From Proteocatella sp041738345 (lineage in GTDB: Bacteria > Bacillota > Clostridia > Peptostreptococcales > Filifactoraceae): a DNA stretch of 64,000 bases. The stretch spans positions 1 to 64,000 of the forward strand of contig JBGSPX010000059.1 in NCBI GenBank assembly GCA_041738345.1. The letters run 5' to 3'. Made by a program: the position numbers and the translations under genes. The notes under the pieces were generated by a model, which saw nothing but the letters and a program-made list of their open reading frames with translations, was not told the DNA's origin and did no database searches. Shown here piece by piece: positions 18,401 to 27,450 of the stretch. Every line of letters starts with the position of its first letter. Within the stretch, counting starts at the first letter, position 1.

Positions 18401-18763
18401 TTACTCTTCATTAAGACCTATACTTATAGCTAATGCTGTATTTACCTTTTTCATAAAATTAGCATCACATCTTCCAATTTTGTCTTTCATCCGTTTTCTG
18501 TCAATTGTTCTAACCTGTTCTAATAATAATACTGAATCCTTGACCAAGCCGTAATTCCCCGCTTTAATTTCTATATGAGTGGGCAGCTTCGCCTTATTCA
18601 TCTGCGAAGTTATAGCGGCGACAATGATGGTCGGCGAATACTTGTTACCTATGTTATTTTGGATAACAAGCACAGGCCTTACTCCACCTTGTTCCGAACC
18701 CACGACTGGACTAAGATCCGCATAATAAACTTCGCCTCTCTTAATAATCGCGTTGCTATTCAT
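18401..18763 (-). CDS. ndoA: MazF/NdoA (EndoA) endoribonuclease toxin
   Basis: Type II toxin that cleaves single-stranded mRNA at short sites (UACAU in Bacillus NdoA). The protein is nearly the canonical sequence: KRGEVYYADLSP, VGSEQGGVRPVLVIQN with the catalytic Arg, ITSQ with the Thr/Ser, and LLEQVRTID. The start is ATG 18763, nine bases after AAGG, giving 120 residues. The alr stop lies only 28 bases upstream, so the antitoxin gene (ndoAI/mazE) that normally sits between alr and ndoA is absent here. Confidence 0.93.
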   Translation of the reverse strand: MNSNAIIKRGEVYYADLSPVVGSEQGGVRPVLVIQNNIGNKYSPTIIVAAITSQMNKAKLPTHIEIKAGNYGLVKDSVLLLEQVRTIDRKRMKDKIGRCDANFMKKVNTALAISIGLNEE

Positions 18764-18791
18764 ATTATTTAACCTTGCCGTCAAGACTGAG

Positions 18792-19949
18792 TTAATCAAG
18801 TAAATAGTTTATAGTCTTGCAAATTTCCCCATTTCTTATATATACTCTAGGAATTCTTCTTTGAACCATACATAATATTTCATAATTAATAGTACCCAGT
18901 CTTTCAGCTAACCTTTCTACTCGTATTTTTTCATTCTCTGAAAAAATGGTAACCACATCGCCAATTGAAACTGTTTCATCCACAATAAACATACTTTGAT
19001 CCATACATATGTTTCCCGCCATATTATATAGCTTATCGTTTATTAAAACTTCAGTTTTCATACTCAGCATTCTTGTAAATCCATCAGCATACCCAATAGG
19101 CACTGTTGCGATGTACTTGCTTCCATCTTTCACTATATATTTGTGACCATATCCAACACCGCGTCCTTCTTCAAGAAGTTTTACATGAGATACTTTGGTT
19201 TTTAAAGCCATCGCAGGTCTTAATGCCACTTTTTGTTTGTCTACTTCATTAGAAGGATAATGTCCATAAAGACTTATCCCTAATCTTACCATATCTAAAT
19301 GATATTCAGGATACATAATAGTTCCAGCACTATTACATACATGTTTTATATGGAATATTATACCCCTTTCTTCAAGTGAGCTAACAATCATATCATATTT
19401 ATTATATTGATTATCGGTCTCTTCTCTATCTGTTTCATCTGCCTTTGCAAAATGGGTAAATATCCCACTTAAAATGAGATTAGGAAGTTTGCTTATCTTC
19501 TCAATTTCATCAATAGTATCTTGATTGCACTGAAATCCAACTCTAGACATTCCGGTATCAAGCTTTACTTGAATACGTGCTTTTTTACCAAGTTCTACTG
19601 CTTTTTTAGAAACTTTTTCAGCCACCTCATAGCTAAATAGAGGAATATCAATTCCCTTATCTATAAACTGTTCATAACAACTTTCTTCTATGTACGCCAA
19701 ACACATTATTGGGGTTTTTATGCCATGCTTTCTAAGTTCTAAAGCCTCATTTGATGATGATACTCCAAAATAATCACATTTTTCTTCTTCTAAAACTTTT
19801 GCCAGTTCTACACTTCCATGGCCATAACCATTTGCCTTTATTATTGCACAAGCCTTAGTCCCTGCCTTAGTAAGTGATTTTAACGCTTTGTAATTATGTA
19901 CAATACTGTCTAAATTAATTTCTGCCCAAGTCGGCATATAGTTTCCCAT
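18792..19949 (-). CDS. alr: Alanine racemase
   Basis: PLP enzyme that makes D-alanine for peptidoglycan. The fold-type III barrel carries the PLP lysine K38 in CAIIKANGYGHG, DTGMSRVGF, and the GVGYGHKY segment with the second catalytic Tyr. I start at ATG 19949, six bases after AAAGAGGTG; a longer frame to 20006 exists but would overlap the end of acpS and has no ribosome site. The product is 386 residues, normal for the family. It lies between acpS and ndoA, an order conserved in Firmicutes. Confidence 0.95.
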   Translation of the reverse strand: MGNYMPTWAEINLDSIVHNYKALKSLTKAGTKACAIIKANGYGHGSVELAKVLEEEKCDYFGVSSSNEALELRKHGIKTPIMCLAYIEESCYEQFIDKGIDIPLFSYEVAEKVSKKAVELGKKARIQVKLDTGMSRVGFQCNQDTIDEIEKISKLPNLILSGIFTHFAKADETDREETDNQYNKYDMIVSSLEERGIIFHIKHVCNSAGTIMYPEYHLDMVRLGISLYGHYPSNEVDKQKVALRPAMALKTKVSHVKLLEEGRGVGYGHKYIVKDGSKYIATVPIGYADGFTRMLSMKTEVLINDKLYNMAGNICMDQSMFIVDETVSIGDVVTIFSENEKIRVERLAERLGTINYEILCMVQRRIPRVYIRNGEICKTINYLLD

Positions 19950-19987
19950 AATACACACCTCTTTAATCTTTTCACATTTAGATTCAG

Positions 19988-20362
19988 CTAGGTCTCCATT
20001 ACACAAAAAGCCACCGCACAGCTTTGCGCATGCGAAAGACTTAGTTGAATATTCCCTATTCCCAATTTATGTGAAAGTAGTTTGGCATTGTTGTGCAGTC
20101 GTACAATGGGCTTTCCGAGCTCATCGTGCAAAATCTCTATGTCTTTTAGCTCAAAACCTTTTATACCCGTTCCTAGTGCTTTAGAAACAGCTTCTTTAGC
20201 GCACCAAAAAGCCGCTACAGATTCTGGCTTTAAACCCTTTCCCTCCAAGTAGGCTCTTTCTTCATCTGTAAAAACTCTATAGAGAAATCTATCACTCTTT
20301 TTTAATATATCAGAGATTCTATATATCTCTAAAATGTCTGTTCCCACTCCAACTATAGCCAT
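19988..20362 (-). CDS. acpS: Holo-[acyl-carrier-protein] synthase
   Basis: Transfers 4'-phosphopantetheine from CoA to acyl carrier protein, switching on fatty-acid synthesis. Family signatures are VGVGTDI with the Mg-binding D9, and WCAKEAVSKALGTG with E57. Length is 124 residues, as expected. The ATG at 20362 follows GAGGAG by five bases. It is the first gene of acpS-alr-ndoA, downstream of the promoter at 20385-20411. Confidence 0.95.
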   Translation of the reverse strand: MAIVGVGTDILEIYRISDILKKSDRFLYRVFTDEERAYLEGKGLKPESVAAFWCAKEAVSKALGTGIKGFELKDIEILHDELGKPIVRLHNNAKLLSHKLGIGNIQLSLSHAQSCAVAFCVMET

Positions 20363-20384
20363 ACTAACTCCTCATACTTTATAA

Positions 20385-20411
20385 GTTATACCCTTTGTCT
20401 CAATTTGTCAA
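20385..20411 (-). promoter_or_regulatory. Candidate promoter of acpS-alr-ndoA
   Basis: The minus strand has a perfect TTGACA (20411-20406) and TATAAC (20390-20385), but the spacer is only 15 bases. The acpS start is 23 bases past the -10. Confidence 0.45.
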
Positions 20412-20458
20412 CCAATCAGGAGACTTGTAATACAAATTTAAAAAAATATACAAAAATC

Positions 20459-20833
20459 CTAACAAAGCTCCGAATTTCTTACAAGTTTTATAAAGAAATC
20501 ATTCGCCCCTTCTTCATACTCTATAACATATTCATCAATCATCATCCCTACAAGACTAAGTTCTGTACTTGGAGTCATATCATTTCCCGTAAGTCCCCAA
20601 TAATATTCTTCTAGTTCATGCGCTCTTGGCGAAGAAAGAAGTTTATTTATTTTGTCTAAACGTCTTTTTACTATAGGTTCTTTTATTTTTGCCCAAAAAC
20701 TAAGTTCTGTTGAACCCTCATTTATTTCCATATTCATTTTAATATCCGTCGCCTTTAGGCTATAAAAAAAGCAAAGTATCTCATCTACAATTTTTACTAC
20801 TCTGTGATCGACATGAGTGTTATGCCTCGTCAT
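20459..20833 (-). CDS. Conserved hypothetical protein, partner of DUF1576 gene
   Basis: A 124-residue cytoplasmic-looking protein with no signal peptide, membrane segment or motif that I recognise. It is mixed alpha/beta and fairly acidic at the C-terminal end (EYVIEYEEGANDFFIKLV). The DHRVVKIVDEILCFFY helix followed by alternating strands faintly resembles a degenerate GHKL ATPase-like fold, which is only a guess. The start is ATG 20833, five bases after GGAGG. It lies 17 bases after the DUF1576 membrane-protein gene and is almost certainly co-transcribed with it. Confidence 0.7.
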   Translation of the reverse strand: MTRHNTHVDHRVVKIVDEILCFFYSLKATDIKMNMEINEGSTELSFWAKIKEPIVKRRLDKINKLLSSPRAHELEEYYWGLTGNDMTPSTELSLVGMMIDEYVIEYEEGANDFFIKLVRNSELC

Positions 20834-20850
20834 AAAATCCTCCATAAATA

Positions 20851-22092
20851 TCAATAATCATCTCTAAGTGAAGATGCTATTGGTAATAAACATATTACTA
20901 CAAGTCCTGCTATAAATCCATTATTATATAAATTTATTCCCGCACTTATACTGCTCAAATTTAGGGTTATACACATATGAATAAATCCTGCTATAATCCC
21001 CCACACGACTCCGTAATATCCAGCAAATGGTGCAAGTGCTGTTCCAAATAATATAATAATCATTAATGAATTTGAATTGTGTGGCCATATGTTAAGTACT
21101 GATCCAAGTATAGCGCCCAAAGTTATTGGAAATACATTCCTAATGTTAAGTCCAAAACCTGCAAACCCTATAATAGTAAATATTCCTGCTACAAAAGGTC
21201 CATTTAATGTACCCGACCATAAAAGTGTAAATACAGTATATATAATACCTATCATACCCATATTTATAAGTGGCAAATGATTTCCATAAAGTACAAAAAA
21301 ATCGGTAACCAAACGACCACTTTCCTCATTTAATTCAAAAAGTGTCCTTGCTGATTCATCTTTTTTTATAAATCCTACAAAAATCAAACATATACATACA
21401 AATATTATCGCAACTGCTAGTTCATTCGTATAGTTTGTTGACCATATATCTCTTCCTGTCATTTCTACGCCAAAAGCTCTAAACATAGAAACAAAAACTA
21501 TCGCTACAAATCCTCCTGCAAACCCTGAGTTTGTAAGTATAAATCCTTCGTGCATCTTAACACAGTGAGATGCAATAGGAGGCATGACAAATCCAATCAT
21601 TATCCCAAAAACTGTTGAAAACACAATTGCTGGAAATGTAGGCCCGTCTATAAGCACAAAAACTTGATTTACTGCCGGTGCAAGACTTGTACTTAGGAGC
21701 GCAAGTATAATATAATTTCTAAAAGGTTGACGTTTCTTTTTTGAATACAAGTAGGCTCCAAACATTATAGGCCATATATTCAAAATATTTTTTCCAAAAA
21801 AAGCAAATCCAAATACTAAAAGTAGCGCTAGATATATTGATCCATTCGGTTTCATATCCATTTTCATAACAATCGCGGTACACATGAGCCCTAAAAGTCC
21901 TGCATTTATAAAAGTGGCTCCTATACCCCCTATTGCTAAATAATCAGAAACAAGTACCGAGGGATCAGTAACTATATTGTATAATCCTTGAAGTATTTCC
22001 TGAGGAGGTTGTAAAAAACTTCCACAAAGTATAAAAAATGAAAATAGTAAGATTATCCATAAATAATAATATACCAGTCTCTTTTTTTTCAT
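20851..22092 (-). CDS. DUF1576 family membrane protein
   Basis: A 413-residue polytopic membrane protein of the uncharacterised DUF1576 family, with about ten to twelve membrane segments. Several segments carry a repeated asparagine-glycine pattern (INAGLLGL near residue 62, NSGFAGGF near 187, NNGFIAGL near 390). This suggests internal duplication and a transporter-like pore. The function is unknown. The ATG follows AAGGGG by four bases. It is followed at 17 bases by the small gene at 20459-20833, and upp with a hairpin lies upstream. Confidence 0.82.
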   Translation of the reverse strand: MKKKRLVYYYLWIILLFSFFILCGSFLQPPQEILQGLYNIVTDPSVLVSDYLAIGGIGATFINAGLLGLMCTAIVMKMDMKPNGSIYLALLLVFGFAFFGKNILNIWPIMFGAYLYSKKKRQPFRNYIILALLSTSLAPAVNQVFVLIDGPTFPAIVFSTVFGIMIGFVMPPIASHCVKMHEGFILTNSGFAGGFVAIVFVSMFRAFGVEMTGRDIWSTNYTNELAVAIIFVCICLIFVGFIKKDESARTLFELNEESGRLVTDFFVLYGNHLPLINMGMIGIIYTVFTLLWSGTLNGPFVAGIFTIIGFAGFGLNIRNVFPITLGAILGSVLNIWPHNSNSLMIIILFGTALAPFAGYYGVVWGIIAGFIHMCITLNLSSISAGINLYNNGFIAGLVVICLLPIASSLRDDY

Positions 22093-22128
22093 AAAACCCC
22101 TTTCATAATAGTAATCTAGCCATTATAT

Positions 22129-22170
22129 AAAGGTAACCTTAATCCGAAAACATCGAACTAAGGCCCCTTT
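22129..22170 (-). other. Stable hairpin between upp and the DUF1576 gene
   Basis: Arms CCTTAGTTCGA and TCGGATTAAGG pair over 11 bp (with wobbles) around a five-base loop, and AAAGG/CCTTT extends the stem. The minus-strand tail TTTATATAATG is a poor T-run. It may be the upp terminator or part of a leader. Confidence 0.5.
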
Positions 22171-22200
22171 TAAATTAAACCATTTTTAAATTAAAATTAA

Positions 22201-22830
22201 TTATTTTGTTCCAAAAATTCTATCGCCCGCATCTCCAAGACCTGGAACTATATAGCAATTTTCATTAAGTTTCTCATCACATGCTGCAAGATATATATCT
22301 ACATCAGGATGATGTTTCTGGATGAACTCTACGCCTTCTGGACATCCTACTAAACATATAAGAATTATCTTCTTTGCGCCTCTTTCTTTAAGCATAGTTA
22401 TAGCTGCCTCAGCTGAACCACCTGTAGCAAGCATTGGGTCTACTACAAAAATTTCTCTTTCCTCAATATCTTGAGGCAGTTTACAGAAATATTCTACAGG
22501 CTTATGCGTATGAGGATCTCTATAAAGTCCTATATGGCCAACCTTTGCAGCAGGAATAAGTTCTAGTATTCCTTCAACCATACCAAGTCCAGCTCTAAGT
22601 ATAGGTACTATTGCAAGTTTTTTCCCTGCGATAACTTTTCCCGTCATTTTAGTAACTGGAGTTTCAATTTCTACATCCTCTAAAGGAAGATCTCTAGTTA
22701 TTTCATAAACCATTAATGTTCCAACTTCTTTTACAAGCTCTCTAAACGTAAGCGAACCTGTATTTTTATCTCTCATCATAGTCAGCTTGTGCTGAATAAG
22801 TGGGTGATCGAAAATTACTACCTTTGACAT
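22201..22830 (-). CDS. upp: Uracil phosphoribosyltransferase
   Basis: Salvages uracil to UMP using PRPP. The 209-residue protein has the type I phosphoribosyltransferase fold, with a VPILRAGLGMVEG active-site loop, the PRPP site VVDPMLATGGSA, and GDAGDRIFGT at the C-terminus. The ATG has TAGGAG upstream. It lies 19 bases after rpiB and is the last gene of the rpmE-to-upp block. Confidence 0.96.
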   Translation of the reverse strand: MSKVVIFDHPLIQHKLTMMRDKNTGSLTFRELVKEVGTLMVYEITRDLPLEDVEIETPVTKMTGKVIAGKKLAIVPILRAGLGMVEGILELIPAAKVGHIGLYRDPHTHKPVEYFCKLPQDIEEREIFVVDPMLATGGSAEAAITMLKERGAKKIILICLVGCPEGVEFIQKHHPDVDIYLAACDEKLNENCYIVPGLGDAGDRIFGTK

Positions 22831-22849
22831 ATTATTCTCCTATTCTATT

Positions 22850-23293
22850 CTACCTAGATGATTCAATTGCCATAATTTTTGAAACTCTTATTTCATGTCT
22901 TCCGCCCTCAAATTCTGAGTCAAGAAATGCATCTACAAGTTCCATCGCAAGTCCAGGACCTACCGTTCTTTCTCCAAGGGCAATCATTTGACAATTATTA
23001 TGCATTTTTGCCATTCTAGCTGAGAAAGTATCAGATACATTAGCACATCTTATTCCCTCTACCTTATTCGCCGCAAGAGAAATTCCTATTCCAGTTCCAC
23101 AGATTGCTACTCCATATTCAACCTCTTTGTTTGCAATCGCCATAGCCAGTTTCTTACCATAATCTGGATAATCTACTGATTCTGTAGAGTTTGTACCATA
23201 ATCAACCACTTCAAAACCTCTCGCCTCAAGATGAAGTTTGATTCTTTCTTTTAAGTTGACTCCGCCGTGGTCTGAACTTACACCTATTTTCAT
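22850..23293 (-). CDS. rpiB: Ribose-5-phosphate isomerase B
   Basis: Interconverts ribulose-5-phosphate and ribose-5-phosphate, feeding PRPP and nucleotide synthesis. LacAB/RpiB family motifs are SSDHGG with D8 and H9, and ICGTGIGIS with the catalytic base C65. I start at ATG 23293, preceded by GGAGGGGAAC, giving 147 residues. The longer frame back to 23356 overlaps sua5 and lacks support. It is co-transcribed with sua5 and upp. Confidence 0.95.
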   Translation of the reverse strand: MKIGVSSDHGGVNLKERIKLHLEARGFEVVDYGTNSTESVDYPDYGKKLAMAIANKEVEYGVAICGTGIGISLAANKVEGIRCANVSDTFSARMAKMHNNCQMIALGERTVGPGLAMELVDAFLDSEFEGGRHEIRVSKIMAIESSR

Positions 23294-23310
23294 GTTCCCC
23301 TCCAAGTTTA

Positions 23311-24420
23311 TTATATATTTGCTGAAGCTTTGATAAGCCTGTTCATTACTGCACATGAAAGCTCATCAAAACTAAAACACTCACAAATTATAAGTTTTAC
23401 ACCTATGTCATCCATAAGTCTAAGACTCGTAAAAATATTTTTAGCTAGTTCACTACTATTTCTACCCAAACTATATGCAAAATTTTCATAAACCGCAATG
23501 TTATCTTCTAAACAAAATACTCTTATTTCTTCATCCAAATAAATTCGCTTTCCACTATCATCGGTTTTTTGCTGATATTCTAGAATTATATGCCTTATTT
23601 CCTCTGTATCGTAAGCTACTAAAACTTTTGCCTTTGGACTATAATGTCTGTATTTCATACCTGGTGATTTTGGAGCTCGCTTTTGATTTTCAATTATATC
23701 CTCAGATAATGCTTTATTTTTTTCAAGAATTTCAGTTAATTTTTGATTAAGGCTTTCAAGCTTTACGCTATCTCCATCTGCTACAACTTCTAATATTTCT
23801 CTTTGGCTTATCTTCCCTGGTCTTAAAACCAGTGGAATTTCAGTAGTTAAATCTACTACCGTAGATTCTATACCTATTTCACAATCATCGCTTAAAATTA
23901 TCATATCTACTCTTTCAGACATCTCTTCAAGTGCGTACTTGCTACTTGTTATTGATGGTCTTCCTGATATGTTTGCAGAAGGACCTGCTATAGGTACTCC
24001 TGATTCCTCTATGAGTCTAAGCGCGGCTTTGTGGTCTGGCATTCTTACCGCTACCGTATCAAGTCCACCCGTAGTTGTAAATGGCACAATCGCTTTTTTC
24101 TTAAATATAAAAGTTATAGGCCCTGGCCAAAATTTGGCTATTAAAAGTTTTGCGGTTTCATCAATCTCATCAGCTATCTCATAGAGCATTTCTTCACTTG
24201 AGATATGCACTATAAGCGGATTATCCGAAGGTCTGCCTTTTGCTTCATATATTTTTTTTGCAGCATCCTCTGAAAGCGCATCTGCGCCAAGGCCATATAC
24301 GGTTTCCGTGGGGAAAATAACAGTTCCTCCCGCTTTTAAAATCGTAGCTGCTTCCAAAATACTTTTTATATCTTCCTCTTTAAGATTATCTTTGACTACT
24401 TTAGCTATTTTTGCACTCAT
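23311..24420 (-). CDS. sua5: L-threonylcarbamoyladenylate synthase (Sua5 long form)
   Basis: Makes threonylcarbamoyl-AMP from threonine, bicarbonate and ATP for the universal tRNA modification t6A37. The YrdC domain (residues about 15-205) shows FPTETVYGLGAD, KGRPSDNPL, PGPITFIF and PSANISGRPS. The extra C-terminal Sua5 domain (about 235-365) includes a linker with SPGMKYRHYSPKA. The 369-residue length marks the Sua5 rather than the short TsaC form. It starts 11 bases after prfA with AGAGGTG upstream. Confidence 0.95.
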   Translation of the reverse strand: MSAKIAKVVKDNLKEEDIKSILEAATILKAGGTVIFPTETVYGLGADALSEDAAKKIYEAKGRPSDNPLIVHISSEEMLYEIADEIDETAKLLIAKFWPGPITFIFKKKAIVPFTTTGGLDTVAVRMPDHKAALRLIEESGVPIAGPSANISGRPSITSSKYALEEMSERVDMIILSDDCEIGIESTVVDLTTEIPLVLRPGKISQREILEVVADGDSVKLESLNQKLTEILEKNKALSEDIIENQKRAPKSPGMKYRHYSPKAKVLVAYDTEEIRHIILEYQQKTDDSGKRIYLDEEIRVFCLEDNIAVYENFAYSLGRNSSELAKNIFTSLRLMDDIGVKLIICECFSFDELSCAVMNRLIKASANI

Positions 24421-24431
24421 ATTAACACCTC

Positions 24432-25496
24432 TTACAGAGACTGCATTTTATCCGTTTGGTCTGTAGTAATAAGTGCATCTATCATCTCATCCATGTCGCC
24501 ATTTACAAACTGCTCTAATTTGTAAAGCGTCATATTTATTCTATGATCACTTACTCTTCCTTGTGGATAGTTGTAAGTTCTTATTCTCTCAGATCTATCA
24601 CCTGTTCCGACTTGACTTCGTCTTTCTTGTGCTACTGCTTTTTGTGATTTTTCTAGTTCTATATCATAAAGTTTCGCTCTTAATATTTTAAATGCTTTTT
24701 CTTTATTCTTAAGCTGTGATTTTTCGTCCTGCATAGAGATAACTATTCCTGTAGGCATATGCGTAAGTCTTACTGCTGAGTCTGTAGTATTTACAGACTG
24801 TCCACCATTACCTGAAGACCTAAATACGTCAACTCTTACATCATTCATATTAAGCTCTACTTCTACTTCTTCCACCTCTGGTAATACCGCTACTGTAGCT
24901 GTAGACGTATGGATTCTTCCACTTGATTCTGTATCAGGCACTCTTTGAACTCTATGAACCCCAGATTCAAACTTAAGTCTAGAATAAGCCCCTTTTCCAG
25001 TTATCATAAACACCACTTCTTTATATCCACCTATTCCCGTTTCATTTGAAGAAAGTAGTTCTACTCTCCATCTTCTACTAGATGCATACATTGAGTACAT
25101 TCTAAAAAGTACCCCTGCAAAAAGTGCCGCTTCATCACCACCAGCGCCCCCTCTTATCTCTACGATAACGTTTTTGTCATCATTAGGATCTTTAGGAAGC
25201 ATAAGGATTTTAAGCTCCGATTGTATAGTTTCCATAGCTTCTTCTTTTTCTGAAAGCTCCATTTTTGCAAGCTCTCTAAACTCTTCATCTGAAGAAGTTT
25301 CTAAAATTTCTTTTGCTGCTTCTATATCTTCTTTCGTTTGCTTGTATTCCCTGTATTTTCCTACGATAGGTTCTAAGTCAGAAACCTCTTTCATAAGTTT
25401 CTGCCATGTACTTTGATCTGAAATTATTTCAGGATCTGCTACCCTCATATTCAAATCTTCAAATTTTTCCTCAAGTACTTCCAATTTATCAAACAT
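24432..25496 (-). CDS. prfA: Peptide chain release factor 1
   Basis: Recognises UAA and UAG stop codons and triggers peptide release on the ribosome. The GGQ catalytic loop is at residues 231-233 (SGNGGQSVN). The codon-recognition P-x-T tripeptide is PDT at 187-189 (RVPDTES), typical of RF1, not the SPF of RF2. Length 354 is standard. It lies 16 bases after prmC, whose product methylates the GGQ glutamine. Confidence 0.97.
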   Translation of the reverse strand: MFDKLEVLEEKFEDLNMRVADPEIISDQSTWQKLMKEVSDLEPIVGKYREYKQTKEDIEAAKEILETSSDEEFRELAKMELSEKEEAMETIQSELKILMLPKDPNDDKNVIVEIRGGAGGDEAALFAGVLFRMYSMYASSRRWRVELLSSNETGIGGYKEVVFMITGKGAYSRLKFESGVHRVQRVPDTESSGRIHTSTATVAVLPEVEEVEVELNMNDVRVDVFRSSGNGGQSVNTTDSAVRLTHMPTGIVISMQDEKSQLKNKEKAFKILRAKLYDIELEKSQKAVAQERRSQVGTGDRSERIRTYNYPQGRVSDHRINMTLYKLEQFVNGDMDEMIDALITTDQTDKMQSL

Positions 25497-25512
25497 CTCT
25501 TCCCAATCCTTT

Positions 25513-26463
25513 CTATTTAAAGCCTAGCACTACTCTATCATGTCCTGCAAGGTCTTTTATTATCTCAATTCCTTTATATTTATTTTGCTCAAATATAAAT
25601 TTTACCGCCTCGGCTTGATCATACCCTATCTCAAAAGCTAAAAACCCATTGTATTTAATAAGTTTATACCCTTCCTCTATTATTCTTTTATAAAAGTAAA
25701 GTCCATCCTCAAAGCCATCAAGCGCACTTATTGGTTCAAAATCTTTAACATCTTCCATAAGTTCTTTAATTTCTTCAGTTCTTATATATGGTGGATTAGA
25801 GACTATAAAATCATATAGATTTTCTTCATTAGAATCATCATAAAGTTTAAGTGGACTTATGTTTTGAAATACATCTGAATATACAATACTAAACCTTTGA
25901 TTTATAGTACTCTTTATACCTTGTTTTTGATTTTGTTCATCTGCATATATCGCATTTCTTCTAGCGAGCTCTATCGCTTTAGGATTTATATCCCCTGCAA
26001 TCATACTCAGATTTGCAAATTTACTCAAAAGACTTATGGAAATAATTCCCGTCCCTACTCCAATTTCAATTGCATTAAGCTTTTTTTCTCGCTGGCAACT
26101 ATTTGTTGAAATTATTCTTTCAACTGATTCTACTAAAATTTCTGTATCTGGTCTTGGAATAAGCACGCCTTCTTCACAATAAAAATCATACTCTCCAAAC
26201 GCTCTGTGTCCTAATATATATGCCATCGGCTTATTTTTTACTCGTTCTGAAAAAGCCTGAGCTATTTTGATCAAAATATCTTCTTCCAATTTTTCCTCAG
26301 CATTTAGCATTATATAAAGCCTATCATAGCTTGTATATTCTCCTATTATAACATCAGTTTCTAAAGCTGCTATATTATATTCTAATCCTTTTGAAAATAG
26401 TAAATTTCTTCCATAATTAGAAAGTTCACCTAAAGTAATACCATACTCTAAATCCAAAACCAT
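25513..26463 (-). CDS. prmC: Release factor glutamine methyltransferase
   Basis: SAM-dependent enzyme that N5-methylates the glutamine of the GGQ motif in release factors. An N-terminal helical domain (about 1-100) is followed by a Rossmann methyltransferase with IGVGTGIISISLL and the signature VSNPPYI. The 316-residue length is slightly longer than the E. coli enzyme because of insertions between strands. The ATG follows AAGGAAGG. It sits directly upstream of its substrate gene prfA. Confidence 0.95.
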   Translation of the reverse strand: MVLDLEYGITLGELSNYGRNLLFSKGLEYNIAALETDVIIGEYTSYDRLYIMLNAEEKLEEDILIKIAQAFSERVKNKPMAYILGHRAFGEYDFYCEEGVLIPRPDTEILVESVERIISTNSCQREKKLNAIEIGVGTGIISISLLSKFANLSMIAGDINPKAIELARRNAIYADEQNQKQGIKSTINQRFSIVYSDVFQNISPLKLYDDSNEENLYDFIVSNPPYIRTEEIKELMEDVKDFEPISALDGFEDGLYFYKRIIEEGYKLIKYNGFLAFEIGYDQAEAVKFIFEQNKYKGIEIIKDLAGHDRVVLGFK

Positions 26464-26471
26464 ACCTTCCT

Positions 26472-27449
26472 TTACATTAATGTTTCTGGGTCCACTACCA
26501 TTCCTGTTGTAGGCGATTCTCTCTCTAAAATACCTTCATCTTCAAGTACTGCTTTTAATGAGGCTATTGCTACTTCAAGCTGTGAATCATCTGGTTCTTT
26601 TGTCGTTATTTTCTGCATCATAAGCCCCGGCCACACCATAGCTCTTGTAAAAACATTTTGATGTTTCCCTGCAAACCTTATGATTTCATAAGATATTCCT
26701 GCCATTAATGGAAATACTGCTATTTTAACTAAACTTCTAAGCCACACATTTCTTATCCCTACAAAACTGAATATAGCTATAGAAATTGCAATTACAACAA
26801 ACATAAAGTTTGTTCCACATCTAGGATGGAGTCTATCCATTTTCTTCACATTTTCTACTGTAAGATCTAATCCTTTTTCATAAGCAAATATGCTTTTATG
26901 TTCTGCACCATGATATTGAAATACACGCTTTATATCTTTAATCTGAGACATAAAAAAAAGATAACCAATAAAGATAGTTAGTTTTATTACCCCTTCTCTA
27001 AATGCTACAAGTATAGTTTTATCCGCTGGATTTCCTTTTGCAAAAAAAGTTGGCAATACAATAAACAGCCCTATTGCAATAATTACCGAAAGTACTATCG
27101 AAACTGCATTTATAACTTCATCTAATCTATCCCCAAAAACCTTCTTAAGCCATTTATCAAATTTAGATTCCTCTTCCTCCCCAAAACTCTCTGCATAGAG
27201 ATTCGCTGAGTAAGTTAAATCTTTTCCACCTTCTACCATGGATTCTACAAGCATAAACATACCTCTTACAAATGGTAGTCGTTTAAATTTGGATTTTTCT
27301 TTTTCACCTTTAAGTTTTTGTCTTTTTACCTCTATAGTTTCGTCGCCTTTTCTTATAGCTATAGCTTTACTGCTGCCACATTTCATCATAACTCCTTCAA
27401 TCAGAGCCTGACCGCCTGCCGGTGTTCTTTCTTTATCTTGCCTATACAT
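26472..27449 (-). CDS. DUF1385 (YqhQ-like) membrane protein
   Basis: A 325-residue membrane protein of the DUF1385 family, function unknown. It begins with the family signature PAGGQALIEGVMM, has two hydrophobic segments around residues 113-140 and 148-170, a middle YHGAEHKSIFAYE motif and a HPRCGTNFMF motif, then two further membrane segments near residues 215-260. The conserved His and Cys hint at metal binding, but this is inference. It lies 1 base after tdk and 8 bases before prmC, in an arrangement conserved in Clostridia. Confidence 0.9.
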   Translation of the reverse strand: MYRQDKERTPAGGQALIEGVMMKCGSSKAIAIRKGDETIEVKRQKLKGEKEKSKFKRLPFVRGMFMLVESMVEGGKDLTYSANLYAESFGEEEESKFDKWLKKVFGDRLDEVINAVSIVLSVIIAIGLFIVLPTFFAKGNPADKTILVAFREGVIKLTIFIGYLFFMSQIKDIKRVFQYHGAEHKSIFAYEKGLDLTVENVKKMDRLHPRCGTNFMFVVIAISIAIFSFVGIRNVWLRSLVKIAVFPLMAGISYEIIRFAGKHQNVFTRAMVWPGLMMQKITTKEPDDSQLEVAIASLKAVLEDEGILERESPTTGMVVDPETLM

Positions 27450-27450
27450 T

